A stretch of DNA of 64,000 nucleotides from an uncultured Clostridia bacterium (lineage in GTDB: Bacteria; Bacillota; Clostridia; Christensenellales; Borkfalkiaceae). Both the position numbers and the translations under genes were made by a program. Numbering within the stretch: the first letter of the stretch is position 1; every line of letters begins with the position of its first letter. Of the stretch, positions 34,351 to 43,355 are shown piece after piece. The notes under the pieces were generated by a model that did no database searches, was not told the origin of the DNA, and saw nothing but the letters and a program-made list of their open reading frames with translations. The stretch lies in NCBI GenBank assembly GCA_934271255.1, contig CAKQQS010000008.1:1-64000 (forward strand). Direction: 5' to 3'.

Positions 34351-35511
34351 CTAAAAATAAAACTCTGTTTTGGGCGGACGGATATCCGTAAGAGCGCCCG
34401 TATAATGCCGTAAATTATGTTCCGCGTAAGGATGTTTCAGACATTCTTCTTCGTTGAGTTCTATGCCGAGCCCCGCCTTGTCGCTTATTTTGATTCTGCC
34501 CTTTTCGTAAACGAGATTTTCGTTCGTTACCTTTTTACGATAATCCACGTCGGAATACATTATCTCTAAAATGCAAAAGTTCGGACAACACGCGGCAAGT
34601 TGGAGCGTTGCCGCGTTAGCCACGGGGCCGCTGGGGTTGTGCGGCGCGAACGGAATATAGTTCGCTTCCGCGATAGCCGCTATTTTTTTGAGTTCCATTA
34701 TTCCGCCCGCGTGCGAAACGTCGGGTTGTATGTAATCCGCCGCCCGTAAAGCAAAAAGCCCGTTGTAGTCAAACCGCGTATACAGTCTTTCCCCTGCGGA
34801 AATCGCTACGGGGGATTTGTCGCGCACCGCTTTGAGCGCTTCGAGATTGTTGGGCGGGACGGGTTCTTCAAACCACATAGGTTTGAATTGTTCGAGTTCT
34901 TTGGCTATCTTTATGCCCGTCGGAACGTCGAATCTTCCGTGTCCTTCTATAAGCAAATCGACGTCGTTTCCGACCGCTTCTCTCACTTTTGCCACGCATT
35001 CGAGAGCAGTGTCCAAATCCTTGTTGGATATTTGCAGATAACTTTTCCCGAAAGGATCCCATTTCATCGCGGTAACGCCGCGTTGTACGGCGATTCGGGC
35101 CTTCTTTGCGAACTCGTCGGGAGTTTTCGCGCCCGAAAACCAGCCGTTGACGTATATCCGACAGTCTTCGTTTACCTTGCCGCCCAAAAGTTGGTATACG
35201 GGTACGCCCAAAGACTTGCCTAATATGTCCCAAAGCGCGCACTCTACCGCCGAAAGCGCGCTCATAAGCACCGCTCCGCCACGCCAGTATGCGTCGCGAT
35301 AAAGGTCGTGATAATGCTTTTCTATCGTTCGGGGGTCTTTTCCTATCAGATAATTTTTAATATGTTCCACCGCGCCGCATAGCGCTTTTTCTTTATATTC
35401 CAGCGTGCCTTCGCCTACGCCGCAAATCCCGTCGTCGGTATACACTTTGACAAAAACCCAGTTCGTTCTGAAACAGTCTACCACAAAAGTTTTTACGTCG
35501 GTTATTTTCAT
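34351..35511 (-). CDS. Enolase-superfamily sugar-acid dehydratase (galactonate dehydratase-like)
   Basis: The 386-residue protein has the capping domain (MKITDVKTFVVD, GVGEGTLEYKEKAL) and a barrel with KWDPFG (about 150), metal ligands in LIEGHGRFD (about 188-196), FEEPVPPNN (about 214-222) and SAGERLYTRFDY (about 238-249), then QPDVSHAGG and the base in APHNPSGPV. These motifs suit the D-galactonate or related aldonate dehydratases that make 2-keto-3-deoxy acids. It overlaps the upstream lactonase-like gene by four bases (ATGA). The exact sugar acid cannot be decided here. Confidence 0.9.
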   Translation of the reverse strand: MKITDVKTFVVDCFRTNWVFVKVYTDDGICGVGEGTLEYKEKALCGAVEHIKNYLIGKDPRTIEKHYHDLYRDAYWRGGAVLMSALSAVECALWDILGKSLGVPVYQLLGGKVNEDCRIYVNGWFSGAKTPDEFAKKARIAVQRGVTAMKWDPFGKSYLQISNKDLDTALECVAKVREAVGNDVDLLIEGHGRFDVPTGIKIAKELEQFKPMWFEEPVPPNNLEALKAVRDKSPVAISAGERLYTRFDYNGLFALRAADYIQPDVSHAGGIMELKKIAAIAEANYIPFAPHNPSGPVANAATLQLAACCPNFCILEIMYSDVDYRKKVTNENLVYEKGRIKISDKAGLGIELNEEECLKHPYAEHNLRHYTGALTDIRPPKTEFYF

Positions 35512-36188
35512 TTTAATACAATCTCCTTATATATTTCGGGAATTATCGCGTTGTCGCAATTCAGTTCTTTCCCCGTCATATCGTCGAACATTCCGAAATG
35601 CGTCGGAACGACGTTACGAGCGTTTACGCGCTCAACGAATCTCGCCGCGTCGACGGCGTTCATATTGTTACCGCGCCCGTTTATCGGTAAAAAAAGCGCG
35701 TCGAACGTCGTATTCGGTAAACTGTCGAACACCCTTTCGCTATACAAAGTATCCCCCGTAACGTACAACTTTTTATCTTCGCAAACAATCACCGAACCTA
35801 TCGCTTCCAAATCGGAATGTTCGGCTTTTACGGCCGTAAAAACCGCGTCTTTTACGCTGTAACTCGTACCCGCCCTGAAACACACGCAATTATGTTCGGG
35901 GTATCTTTTTTTCGCTTTGCAAAATACGGACGGGGGAGCAAGCAAGGTCGCTTCGACGTTAACGCCGAGCAGTCTGTCGAGCGTTTCTTCGTCGTAATGG
36001 TCCGCGTGAGAATGAGTTATCAGCACGGCGTCGGGTTTTATACTTAAAAACCGTTCGTCGATTTTTTGTCTGCGGTAGTTTTGCGGTTCCGTTTTCGCCA
36101 CCGAGTCCGAAAGATACGGATCGACGACGAATGTTGATTTCTTACTTTCTATTAAAATGCCGTTTTGACCTAAAAATGTTATTTTCAT
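35508..36188 (-). CDS. Metallo-beta-lactamase-fold hydrolase, UlaG-like
   Basis: The 226-residue protein has the metal motif THSHADHYDEETLDRLL (about 58-74), the N-terminal TFLGQNGILIES-VVDPYLSD pattern, TGDTLY and THFGMF near the C-terminus. This is the UlaG-like branch, which contains lactonases acting on sugar lactones. With the dehydratase and SDR in the same operon, an aldonolactone hydrolase is a reasonable inference. The ribosome site is weak. It is divergent from the AraC gene at 36293, with 104 bases between them. Confidence 0.85.
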   Translation of the reverse strand: MKITFLGQNGILIESKKSTFVVDPYLSDSVAKTEPQNYRRQKIDERFLSIKPDAVLITHSHADHYDEETLDRLLGVNVEATLLAPPSVFCKAKKRYPEHNCVCFRAGTSYSVKDAVFTAVKAEHSDLEAIGSVIVCEDKKLYVTGDTLYSERVFDSLPNTTFDALFLPINGRGNNMNAVDAARFVERVNARNVVPTHFGMFDDMTGKELNCDNAIIPEIYKEIVLK

Positions 36189-36217
36189 AAGAACTTTATC
36201 GTTTTTTTGTGTTTTTA

Positions 36218-36246
36218 TTGATTTATTCGTTATAAAATGGTATACT
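36218..36246 (+). promoter_or_regulatory. Promoter of the AraC gene in a divergent intergenic region
   Basis: TTGATT (36218-36223), a 17-base spacer and TATACT (36241-36246) on the plus strand. On the other strand TTCTTA-N17-TATAAC overlaps it and may serve the lactonase operon, so one regulator could control both. Confidence 0.72.
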
Positions 36247-36292
36247 TGTTTTAAGAATATTTTTTGAAATATTATCTTCGGGGAGAAAATAC

Positions 36293-37117
36293 ATGGAAAT
36301 ATTATCGCGTTTCGAGTACATAGACGCAGGGTACTTCGATTCCGTACAGTCGGAATGGATTCACAAAAAAGTTACCACCACGCCGCCGAGAATATGTCAG
36401 CACTACGAAATCGAATTATATCTTTCAAAGTCGGGCACTACGTTCATAAACGGCAAAAAGCACGATATAGAACAGTATTCGCTAATAATTTGCAAGCCCG
36501 GCGACGAACGGTATTCCATAAACCCGTTTAAGTGTTACTATCTGTATATTTCGGCGAACGACGGACGAATCAAAGAAATACTCGATTCTCTGCCGTCGCA
36601 AATGCAGGCGTTCGGAGCAAAGGTGTTTCTCGACCGATTTTTCTCGCTGCTGAAATACCCCGCTCAATCGACGGACGACGCGTACGCCGAACTTCGTATA
36701 ACCGGACACATAAACGAAATTATTTTCAGGCTTGCCGAAAACCGCGATTTTTACGAAAAGCAAAAGTTCGTGAACGGGAACGCTTCAAAAGCGATTGCCG
36801 AAGCGAAAAAGTTCATAATTAAAAACTACAACCGCAACATTCAGTTGAAAGACGTTGCGAATCACGTGTTTTTAAGCCCGAATTATTTTCACAAACTGTT
36901 CACGCAGGTTACGGGCATAACGCCCCATCAGTACATAGTCAAACAAAAGATAAACGCCGCGAAAAAAATGTTGCTCGAAAGCGACGCGACGATAACGGAT
37001 ATCGTCATCAATTGCGGGTTCAGTTCGCAGTCGTATTTTAACGCGATTTTCAAACGCGAAGTCAAAATCACGCCGAACGATTACCGCAGAAGCATGAACA
37101 AGTTTTATAAAACATGA
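36293..37117 (+). CDS. AraC-family transcriptional regulator
   Basis: The 274-residue protein has an N-terminal cupin-like sensor domain (about 25-110: PPRICQHYEIELYLSKSGTTFINGK, YSLIICKPGDERYSI) and two helix-turn-helix units at the C-terminus (about 168-270: NIQLKDVANHVFLSPNYFHKLFTQVTGITPHQYI; ATITDIVINCGFSSQSYFNAIFKREVKITPNDYRR). It is divergent from the lactonase-dehydratase-SDR operon and probably activates it in answer to a sugar or sugar acid. It has an own promoter and terminator. Confidence 0.93.
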   Translation: MEILSRFEYIDAGYFDSVQSEWIHKKVTTTPPRICQHYEIELYLSKSGTTFINGKKHDIEQYSLIICKPGDERYSINPFKCYYLYISANDGRIKEILDSLPSQMQAFGAKVFLDRFFSLLKYPAQSTDDAYAELRITGHINEIIFRLAENRDFYEKQKFVNGNASKAIAEAKKFIIKNYNRNIQLKDVANHVFLSPNYFHKLFTQVTGITPHQYIVKQKINAAKKMLLESDATITDIVINCGFSSQSYFNAIFKREVKITPNDYRRSMNKFYKT

Positions 37118-37120
37118 CGT

Positions 37121-37151
37121 TTACGCCCCGACGTCGGGGCGTAATTTTTTT
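37121..37151 (+). terminator. Terminator of the AraC gene
   Basis: Self-complementary TTACGCCCCGAC/GTCGGGGCGTAA (37121-37144) is followed by ATTTTTTTAT. No T run follows on the minus strand. Confidence 0.8.
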
Positions 37152-37815
37152 ATAATCCGAAAGCGTCTTTGTTCGTAACGAAGTTCGCTTTTACTTTTTT
37201 GAGCCGTTCTAAAATCTCGGTTAAAAGCCCCCACTTTTTCAAAACGTCGAATTCGTAGGTGTGTCCCCAGATATATAAAACTTGCCGTTCTTCGCTTTCG
37301 GGAAGCGCGTCGAACTTTTCTATCAGACTGAAAATCTCGGCGTTGGAAAAATGACACGTACCCGTATATTTCATCAAGTCGCCCGTAACGGAAAACTTCA
37401 TACTCGTCCCCGCCGTCCGCGCGTACTTTATACCTACGTCGCGGGCGATTTTTATCACCCTGTCGTCGTAAGTCCCGTAAGGGTAAGCCATTCCGACGAC
37501 TTCGCTGTCGAATATTTCTTCTATGTTTTTCTTGTCGTAATACAACTCGTTGTAAATAGTTTCTTCGTCGAGTTGTTCCAAAAAAGGATGAGTGAGCCCG
37601 TGCGCGGCGACTTCGTGCCCCGCGTACAGTTCTTTAAGCCCCTTAATGTTCATACGGCGTATTTCGACGCCTTCGTTCACCCAACGATTCGCGCGGGTTT
37701 GTATGCCCGTGTTTATGTTGAAAGTCGCCTTGAATCCGTATTTATTCAACTCTTTAACGAAAGGTATATCCTGTTCGACTCCGTCGTCAAAACTGAACGT
37801 TACAAACTTCGGCAT
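37150..37815 (-). CDS. Cytoplasmic polysaccharide deacetylase (NodB fold)
   Basis: The 221-residue protein lacks a signal peptide. It has TFSFDDG (about 6-12), the zinc pair HGLTH (about 71-75) and AYPYGTYDD (about 108-116), the normal motifs of carbohydrate esterase family 4. It is the last gene of an Lpl-type transporter operon, four bases after the glycosidase gene. The context suggests removal of acetyl groups from imported oligosaccharides, which would be unusual, because most members act on the cell wall or on extracellular glycans. A relative of allantoinase-like PuuE proteins is a weaker option. Confidence 0.88.
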   Translation of the reverse strand: MPKFVTFSFDDGVEQDIPFVKELNKYGFKATFNINTGIQTRANRWVNEGVEIRRMNIKGLKELYAGHEVAAHGLTHPFLEQLDEETIYNELYYDKKNIEEIFDSEVVGMAYPYGTYDDRVIKIARDVGIKYARTAGTSMKFSVTGDLMKYTGTCHFSNAEIFSLIEKFDALPESEERQVLYIWGHTYEFDVLKKWGLLTEILERLKKVKANFVTNKDAFGL

Positions 37816-37819
37816 GTTT

Positions 37820-39682
37820 TTACCCCTTTTTTATGAAAATCACCGCGCCGTTTTTCAGCGTAGGAATAACCGTTTTCTTTTTGTTTCCGCAAACGGAAAC
37901 GGGCAGTTCCGCGCTCTCGTTTCCGCTTACCATAAGACAAGTTTCGCCTTGCACGTCGGCGACGAAAGTAATTTCCAGATTTTTTATTTCGCGGTCATCT
38001 TCCGCAAAATCTATCACCGAAACGGCGTATTCGTTTTCGTCTTCCAAAAACTTTAAATCGACTTTTTTATCTTCGACGGAAGCGATTTTCACCGAATACG
38101 AGTCCGCTATTTCGTACGCTTCCAGCCACTTGCCGCAAAAATCGAACGGTTTGAAAGCGTCGAGATACTCGTCGTAATAAAACACTTCGCCGCCTGCTTT
38201 GCGATATTTTTCTATTTCTTCGTTTTCTTCGTCGGAAAGCCCTTTTTCGGCGGGAATAATCAACGCGTTCAACGAAAACGGCAACACGTTAAGTTCGCTT
38301 GCCCTTACAGCAAAAAGCGAAACGAATAAACGTTTAAACCGTCTGTAAACGCCCATAGCCGCAAACACGTTCGACTCGCAACCGCTCCAAGCGTTTTCGT
38401 TGTCGCCGTTGCACGTCGCGTCGTAATACGCGTTGGCGCGTTCGCTGAAAAGTATACCCACGCCCTGTCTTACTTTCTCTTTAAGCACGATTCTGTCGCT
38501 TAACCGATATAACATTTCGTGCATTTTCATAGCGGAAGAAAACTTTTCGGTCGGCGTACGGTCGTTATACAACATTCCGAATCCGTTCGGTTCGGGAGAG
38601 TCTTCAAAAACGTAATCGCCGCGCCATTGATAGTACATTATTCCCTTGACTCCGCTGCCTATCGCGGCGTAAGTTTCCACTTCGAAATCTCTTGCCGACA
38701 TACTCGTTCTTGCGTCGTATTCTATCAGCCAGTAATGTTTCCCGAAAGCCGCCGCCGCGCTCTCGGCGTAGTCCATAATACGGGAGTGTTCGTAGTAAAA
38801 CGCCCCTTTACATTCAAGATACAGCGTTATTCCGACTACGTCCATTTTTTCGGCGATTCTGAAATAGTCCGCTCCGCGCATACTGCTGCCTATCTGAACG
38901 GGGCAGCTCGTCATGCACGTAAACGTTTCCGCGGCGGGCTTGACTTTTTTAGCCGTGTTTGCCAGAAAATTAAGATAATCGTTAAACCTTTTCGTATTGA
39001 ACAACCGCCACGCAACCCATTTTTCGGGCGATTCCGTATACGTCGGGCGACGGCGCGGCGGAATTAAGTCTTCGCCGCTTTTGCCTTCTTTTGCGCGCTC
39101 TTTCGCGTACTCTTCGACCGAATGAGGGTTATAGTCGTAAAAACCGTTGTACGGAAAAGCAGGTTCGTTGAAAATCTGAAATCCCACGACGTTGTCGAAC
39201 TTTCCGAAAAACTCTGCGCCCGTTTCGGTAACTTTCGCGTTGCTGTCCTTCGCGCCGTTATGACAAACGCTGTTCGTGATGAACTGCAACCAACAGTTTG
39301 AAATGGGTTCTCCCTTTTCGTTAAGCATTTTTTCGTCCGAATACTCTTCTATTCCGTTATCGTAACCGTTTAACCGAACGGTCAGCGCGATACCGAGCCT
39401 CGAAAGTTCTTCGGCGATAGCCTTGCCCAAAGGGAAATCCCCTTTAATCGTTTGCCCGTCCGCGTAAAAGTTGCCTAACGCCGCCGTGCGAACTATATTT
39501 ATTCGCGCGGCTTTCATATCGGCAAAATCCCGTTTCATTTCGCCTATGCGATCCCCGTTTTCGGGTACGGGCACTTTTTGCGAATGATACGACGGATAAT
39601 AATGGCTGCCTATTCCGAAAGCGGCTTTGCCGTCAATATACAATATTCCGTTTTTTAAGAGATAAGCAGAAGTGTTTTTCAT
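37820..39682 (-). CDS. Clan GH-A glycosidase, beta-galactosidase-like (GH42-type)
   Basis: The 620-residue protein has no signal peptide, so it is cytoplasmic. The N-terminal barrel has the acid/base Glu173 in FQIFNEPAFPYNG and the probable nucleophile Glu321 in WLIEYDARTSM. A middle domain (about 395-500: IIPAEKGLSDEENEEIEKYRKAGGEVFYYDEY) resembles the trimerisation fold of GH42, and a beta domain ends the protein. The GH42 assignment is an inference; other beta-galactosidase-type families are possible. It follows the binding-protein gene by nine bases and should cleave the imported sugar. Confidence 0.82.
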   Translation of the reverse strand: MKNTSAYLLKNGILYIDGKAAFGIGSHYYPSYHSQKVPVPENGDRIGEMKRDFADMKAARINIVRTAALGNFYADGQTIKGDFPLGKAIAEELSRLGIALTVRLNGYDNGIEEYSDEKMLNEKGEPISNCWLQFITNSVCHNGAKDSNAKVTETGAEFFGKFDNVVGFQIFNEPAFPYNGFYDYNPHSVEEYAKERAKEGKSGEDLIPPRRRPTYTESPEKWVAWRLFNTKRFNDYLNFLANTAKKVKPAAETFTCMTSCPVQIGSSMRGADYFRIAEKMDVVGITLYLECKGAFYYEHSRIMDYAESAAAAFGKHYWLIEYDARTSMSARDFEVETYAAIGSGVKGIMYYQWRGDYVFEDSPEPNGFGMLYNDRTPTEKFSSAMKMHEMLYRLSDRIVLKEKVRQGVGILFSERANAYYDATCNGDNENAWSGCESNVFAAMGVYRRFKRLFVSLFAVRASELNVLPFSLNALIIPAEKGLSDEENEEIEKYRKAGGEVFYYDEYLDAFKPFDFCGKWLEAYEIADSYSVKIASVEDKKVDLKFLEDENEYAVSVIDFAEDDREIKNLEITFVADVQGETCLMVSGNESAELPVSVCGNKKKTVIPTLKNGAVIFIKKG

Positions 39683-39691
39683 AATCTCGTT

Positions 39692-41302
39692 TTATTTTTT
39701 CAACTCGGCGTACGCGAGTTTCGCTTCTTCGTACGCTTTTTTGTATTTCGATTTGAGCGCGTTGAGTTCTCTCGTCAAAGACGTGTCGTAATAAATACCC
39801 GTAATCGCTTTTTCTTCAAACTGTTTCATTTCCTTTTCGAGTTTCGTGGAGTTCTTCGTCCACTCTGCCGTGTAAAGACAGAAACAGTTTTTGATAAACG
39901 TATATTTGCCGTTGCCGTTCTCGTCGCCAAGCCCTAACGCGTCGTAGAAAAGTTTATCCGTTTCGGCAAGCGAATCTACCGAGTTGCCGTTGAAAACGTA
40001 CTGTAAATACGCGTCTTTCGAGAAACGATAGTTGAACGACTCGAAAAGCATTCCCGCTTTACGCGCCGACTCGAAGTTGGCGTATTCTTTATTTATAACT
40101 TTCGCGCCGTCTACGACGGTATGGTGTACTCCTTCTATGCCGTAGTTCAGAAGAGTTATGCCGTCCCGAGTGTAAAACCAGTTCATAAACCGTACTATTT
40201 CACGCGCTTTTTCCGCGTTTACTTTGGACGAAATCATAAAGTTGTTTTCAAAACCGCCCGCGCTTTGTACGCCCGAATACCCGTCGGGACCTTGTACGGG
40301 GCTTATTCCTACCCAAGTGCCTTTGGTGTAACCGTTTTTACGCAAATCTTCGGTGGCTTTTTTAGCGAATTCCGAATAATATACCGTGCAACCGAGCGTG
40401 TTGTTGCCCATTATGTTCTGTAATCCCGAATAACCGCGTTCGTAATAACGGTTGTCGAGCAACCCTTCGACGAACAATTCCTGCAACGATTCAAGATATT
40501 TTTGATATTGAGAATGGTACACGGTAGGAACGTATTCGTCCCCGTCCATAGCGAAAAAGTATCTCGTGTCTATGCCGAAAGCATATCTCATATTAGTTAT
40601 GTCTTGTACGGAGAAAGGTATTTCGTCGTTTTTGCCGTTTCCGTTGGGGTCGCGTTCTTTAAACGCTCTTAAAACGGCCTTGAATTCGTCCCACGTTTTG
40701 GGAACGGACAAGTTCAACGCGTCCAGCCAGTCTTTACGAATAAGGAAAGAAAGTTGACATTCCGGTTCGCGAATATTCATCATCGAATATATCTCGAACG
40801 TTTCGACGTCCGTAAGTTCGAGCAACATATTAGGATCGTTGTAACTTTCCACGACGTCCATATAGTTAGGAGTGTATTGCATTAAAAGGTCGTAAAGCGG
40901 ATAAGCCGCCCCGTCTTTTATAAGCGCCTGACGGTTAGGTACGCGGCAAAACAGTTCGGGAGTGTCCTTTCTTCCCAGCGCGGTAACGAGCCTGTCGGGA
41001 TACGCTTCTTCGGACACGAACTCGATGTCGAGTTTGGTGTTCGTCGCTTGTTCTATTTGCGGTATTAAATTGTCCGTTTTGCTGTATTTCGTTTCGTTTA
41101 TCGGCGCGATGATTTTAATCGTAAGTTTTTCGCGCGAGTTGAAATCGTAGTCGTAGTCCTGAACGTAATTTTCTCTCGGCGTTCTTTCTCTGCGTTCCTT
41201 TTTGCCGCCGTTCGTTTTATAACGGCAACCCGTAAACATAGTAGCCGCCGTTATTACGGTCAAGGCAAAAGTCAAACATTTTAACATTCTTTTTTTCGTC
41301 AT
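39692..41302 (-). CDS. Solute-binding lipoprotein, LplA-like
   Basis: The 536-residue protein has a lipobox TMFTGC (Cys26) and a longer-than-usual family-1 fold of the LplA/YtcQ kind: LTIKIIAPINETKY, TPELFCRVPNRQALIKDGAAYPLYDLL, then SFLIRKDWLDALNLSVPKTWDEFKAVLRAF, DPNGNGKNDEIPFS, and a C-terminal coiled region. The DPNGNGKNDE loop is a calcium-site-like motif common in this subfamily. It is third in the operon after the two permeases. Ligands in this group are often complex or acidic oligosaccharides. Confidence 0.93.
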   Translation of the reverse strand: MTKKRMLKCLTFALTVITAATMFTGCRYKTNGGKKERRERTPRENYVQDYDYDFNSREKLTIKIIAPINETKYSKTDNLIPQIEQATNTKLDIEFVSEEAYPDRLVTALGRKDTPELFCRVPNRQALIKDGAAYPLYDLLMQYTPNYMDVVESYNDPNMLLELTDVETFEIYSMMNIREPECQLSFLIRKDWLDALNLSVPKTWDEFKAVLRAFKERDPNGNGKNDEIPFSVQDITNMRYAFGIDTRYFFAMDGDEYVPTVYHSQYQKYLESLQELFVEGLLDNRYYERGYSGLQNIMGNNTLGCTVYYSEFAKKATEDLRKNGYTKGTWVGISPVQGPDGYSGVQSAGGFENNFMISSKVNAEKAREIVRFMNWFYTRDGITLLNYGIEGVHHTVVDGAKVINKEYANFESARKAGMLFESFNYRFSKDAYLQYVFNGNSVDSLAETDKLFYDALGLGDENGNGKYTFIKNCFCLYTAEWTKNSTKLEKEMKQFEEKAITGIYYDTSLTRELNALKSKYKKAYEEAKLAYAELKK

Positions 41303-41326
41303 TTTATTCCTCCGATAAAGGTCTTT

Positions 41327-42226
41327 TTATTCTTTAACCGCGCCCGTCATAGTCCCCGCGATAAGGAACTTCTGGAAAAACGGAAACGCTATAATTATAG
41401 GTAACATCGTAAACATCAACGCGGCGTTACGCAACTGTTCTATACTCAAATCGCTTCCGCTGATATCGAAGTCCAACGACCCCGCCGAGTTTACTACGGA
41501 AGCAAGCACCTGTTGCAAAACTCTTTTTCCGTCCGACTCTATGTACAAAAGCGGGTTCTGGTACTGATTCCACTGCCCTACGATTGTCCAAAGCCCTATC
41601 GTAGCGAGTATGGGACCGCAGTTCGGCAATATCATTCTGAATAATATTACCATATCGTTTGCGCCGTCTATCTTTGCCGATTCCACTATGGATTTTGGTA
41701 TCCCGTAGAAAAATCCGCGCATTATTATTATGTTGTACGCGCTTAACGCGGAGCAAAGTATAAGCGACCAGTGAGAGTCTATAAGTCCGAGTTGTCTTAT
41801 AACCATATAGTTTGGAACGGTTCCCGCCGAAAACCACATCGTTATAACGATAAACTGCGTGTACAATTTTTTAAACCTTATGTTTGAAAACGCCATCGGG
41901 TAAGCGGCGAAAGCGGTAAGTATCAACGAGATAAGACAACTGAAAAAGCACACCTTTATCGTATTGATATATCCCGTATAAATCGCCTTGTTGTTCGCAA
42001 CCATTTTATAAGCCGCCCACATCGCGCCGACGCGGTACCGCTTGCCGTCGTATATTTGCGGCAACAACGTAACGGAGCCGCTTCTTACGGCGGACGTGTC
42101 AGAAAGGGATATCGCTATCATGTTCAGAAAGGGATATATTATCGTAACCGCCAGAAGAGTAAGTATTATCAACAGTGCGGCGTAACCTATTTTCGACGAA
42201 ACGCTTCTTTTTGTTTTTCTATTCAT
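41327..42226 (-). CDS. ABC transporter permease, LplC-like
   Basis: The 299-residue protein has six membrane segments (first at about 14-35) and the EAA loop ESAKIDGANDMVILFRMILP (about 183-202). AAGGAG precedes the ATG. It lies 24 bases ahead of the binding-protein gene and 13 bases after the LplB-like permease gene. Together these three make a CUT1 importer without its own ATPase. Confidence 0.95.
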   Translation of the reverse strand: MNRKTKRSVSSKIGYAALLIILTLLAVTIIYPFLNMIAISLSDTSAVRSGSVTLLPQIYDGKRYRVGAMWAAYKMVANNKAIYTGYINTIKVCFFSCLISLILTAFAAYPMAFSNIRFKKLYTQFIVITMWFSAGTVPNYMVIRQLGLIDSHWSLILCSALSAYNIIIMRGFFYGIPKSIVESAKIDGANDMVILFRMILPNCGPILATIGLWTIVGQWNQYQNPLLYIESDGKRVLQQVLASVVNSAGSLDFDISGSDLSIEQLRNAALMFTMLPIIIAFPFFQKFLIAGTMTGAVKE

Positions 42227-42239
42227 AACCGTACTCTCC

Positions 42240-43199
42240 TTACCAAAGCGACGTTTCCGTCAACTTTTTGCTGAAAACGTTCGCTATCGTTACAAGCACG
42301 AGAGCAACGAGCGAATTAAACAATCCTACCGCCGTCGACAGTCCGTAATTGTATTCGTTGAACGCCATTTTATAAACGTACGTTGCGATTACTTCCGATT
42401 TGTCCAGATTGCCGTTGTTCTGCATAAGATAAATCTTTTCAAAGTTACTGCCCATTATCGCGCCTATTTGCATTATGAGCATTATGACTATCGTCGGGAA
42501 AATGGACGGTAACGTTATGCTGAATATTTCGTGCCGTTTTTTCGCGCCGTCGATTTCCGCCGCTTCGTATAAACAAGGGTCTATCGAAGTGAGCGCGGCG
42601 CTGTATATAATCGAGTTCCACCCGACCGTTTGCCATATGCCCGAAACTACCTGTATTCCGCGAAACGCGCTTGCCTGATACAAAAGCGAGTTTCTGTACT
42701 CTATGCCGAAAAGGTTGCATATCTGCCCCGCAAGTCCGCTGTCGGGATCGAGAAAGGAAGTTATAAACCCTACGAGCGCCGCAGTCGATAAAAAGTGCGG
42801 CAAATAACTTATTATAGCCAAAGTCTTTTTATACGCTCTGTTTCTTACTTCGTTGAAAGCAAGCGCGAGAACTATCGCCGACGGAAACAAAAAAACGAGC
42901 GCGAGCAGGTTAATTGCAAGCGTGTTCCCCAAAAGATGAAAAAAGTCGGCTTCGAAAAAGTCGATAAAGTTATTGAACAGAACGAACTCGCTGCCCGCAA
43001 ACCCTTTCGTAAGACTGTAATCGTAAAACGCCATTCTTATCCAGGTAATCGGCCAGTAGCAAAAAATACCGAACCATACGATGACGGGAAGCATCATAAG
43101 ATACACGTATTTGTTGTCGTTCAAATACCGTCTCAAATCAGCCATTCGCTTTTTAAATGTTACGCCTTTCGTCGACGCCGTTTTACCCTTGATACGCAT
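42240..43199 (-). CDS. ABC transporter permease, LplB-like
   Basis: I use ATG 43199, which has GGAGG six bases upstream; the longest frame adds eight residues and has no site. The 319-residue protein has a basic N-terminus, six membrane segments (first at about 30-55, YVYLMMLPVIVWFGIFCYWP) and the EAA loop EAAEIDGAKKRHEIFSITLP (about 213-232). It heads the five-gene operon down to 37150. The upstream gap shows TATAAT but no clear -35. Confidence 0.94.
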   Translation of the reverse strand: MRIKGKTASTKGVTFKKRMADLRRYLNDNKYVYLMMLPVIVWFGIFCYWPITWIRMAFYDYSLTKGFAGSEFVLFNNFIDFFEADFFHLLGNTLAINLLALVFLFPSAIVLALAFNEVRNRAYKKTLAIISYLPHFLSTAALVGFITSFLDPDSGLAGQICNLFGIEYRNSLLYQASAFRGIQVVSGIWQTVGWNSIIYSAALTSIDPCLYEAAEIDGAKKRHEIFSITLPSIFPTIVIMLIMQIGAIMGSNFEKIYLMQNNGNLDKSEVIATYVYKMAFNEYNYGLSTAVGLFNSLVALVLVTIANVFSKKLTETSLW

Positions 43200-43308
43200 T
43201 CTTGCCTCCATGCCTTTTTTCAATAATTATTTTATTATATAACCCCGAATAACGATAGCCTTATTTTTATCTTTTTTTTTAGTTTTCTTCTCTTCGTCCG
43301 CGGGAAAA

Positions 43309-43337
43309 TTGATTTTTTCTTTTATATATGTTACTAT
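43309..43337 (+). promoter_or_regulatory. Promoter of the deacetylase lipoprotein gene
   Basis: TTGATT (43309-43314), a 17-base spacer and TACTAT (43332-43337). Confidence 0.6.
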
Positions 43338-43355
43338 TACGACGAGGTAACCCTT

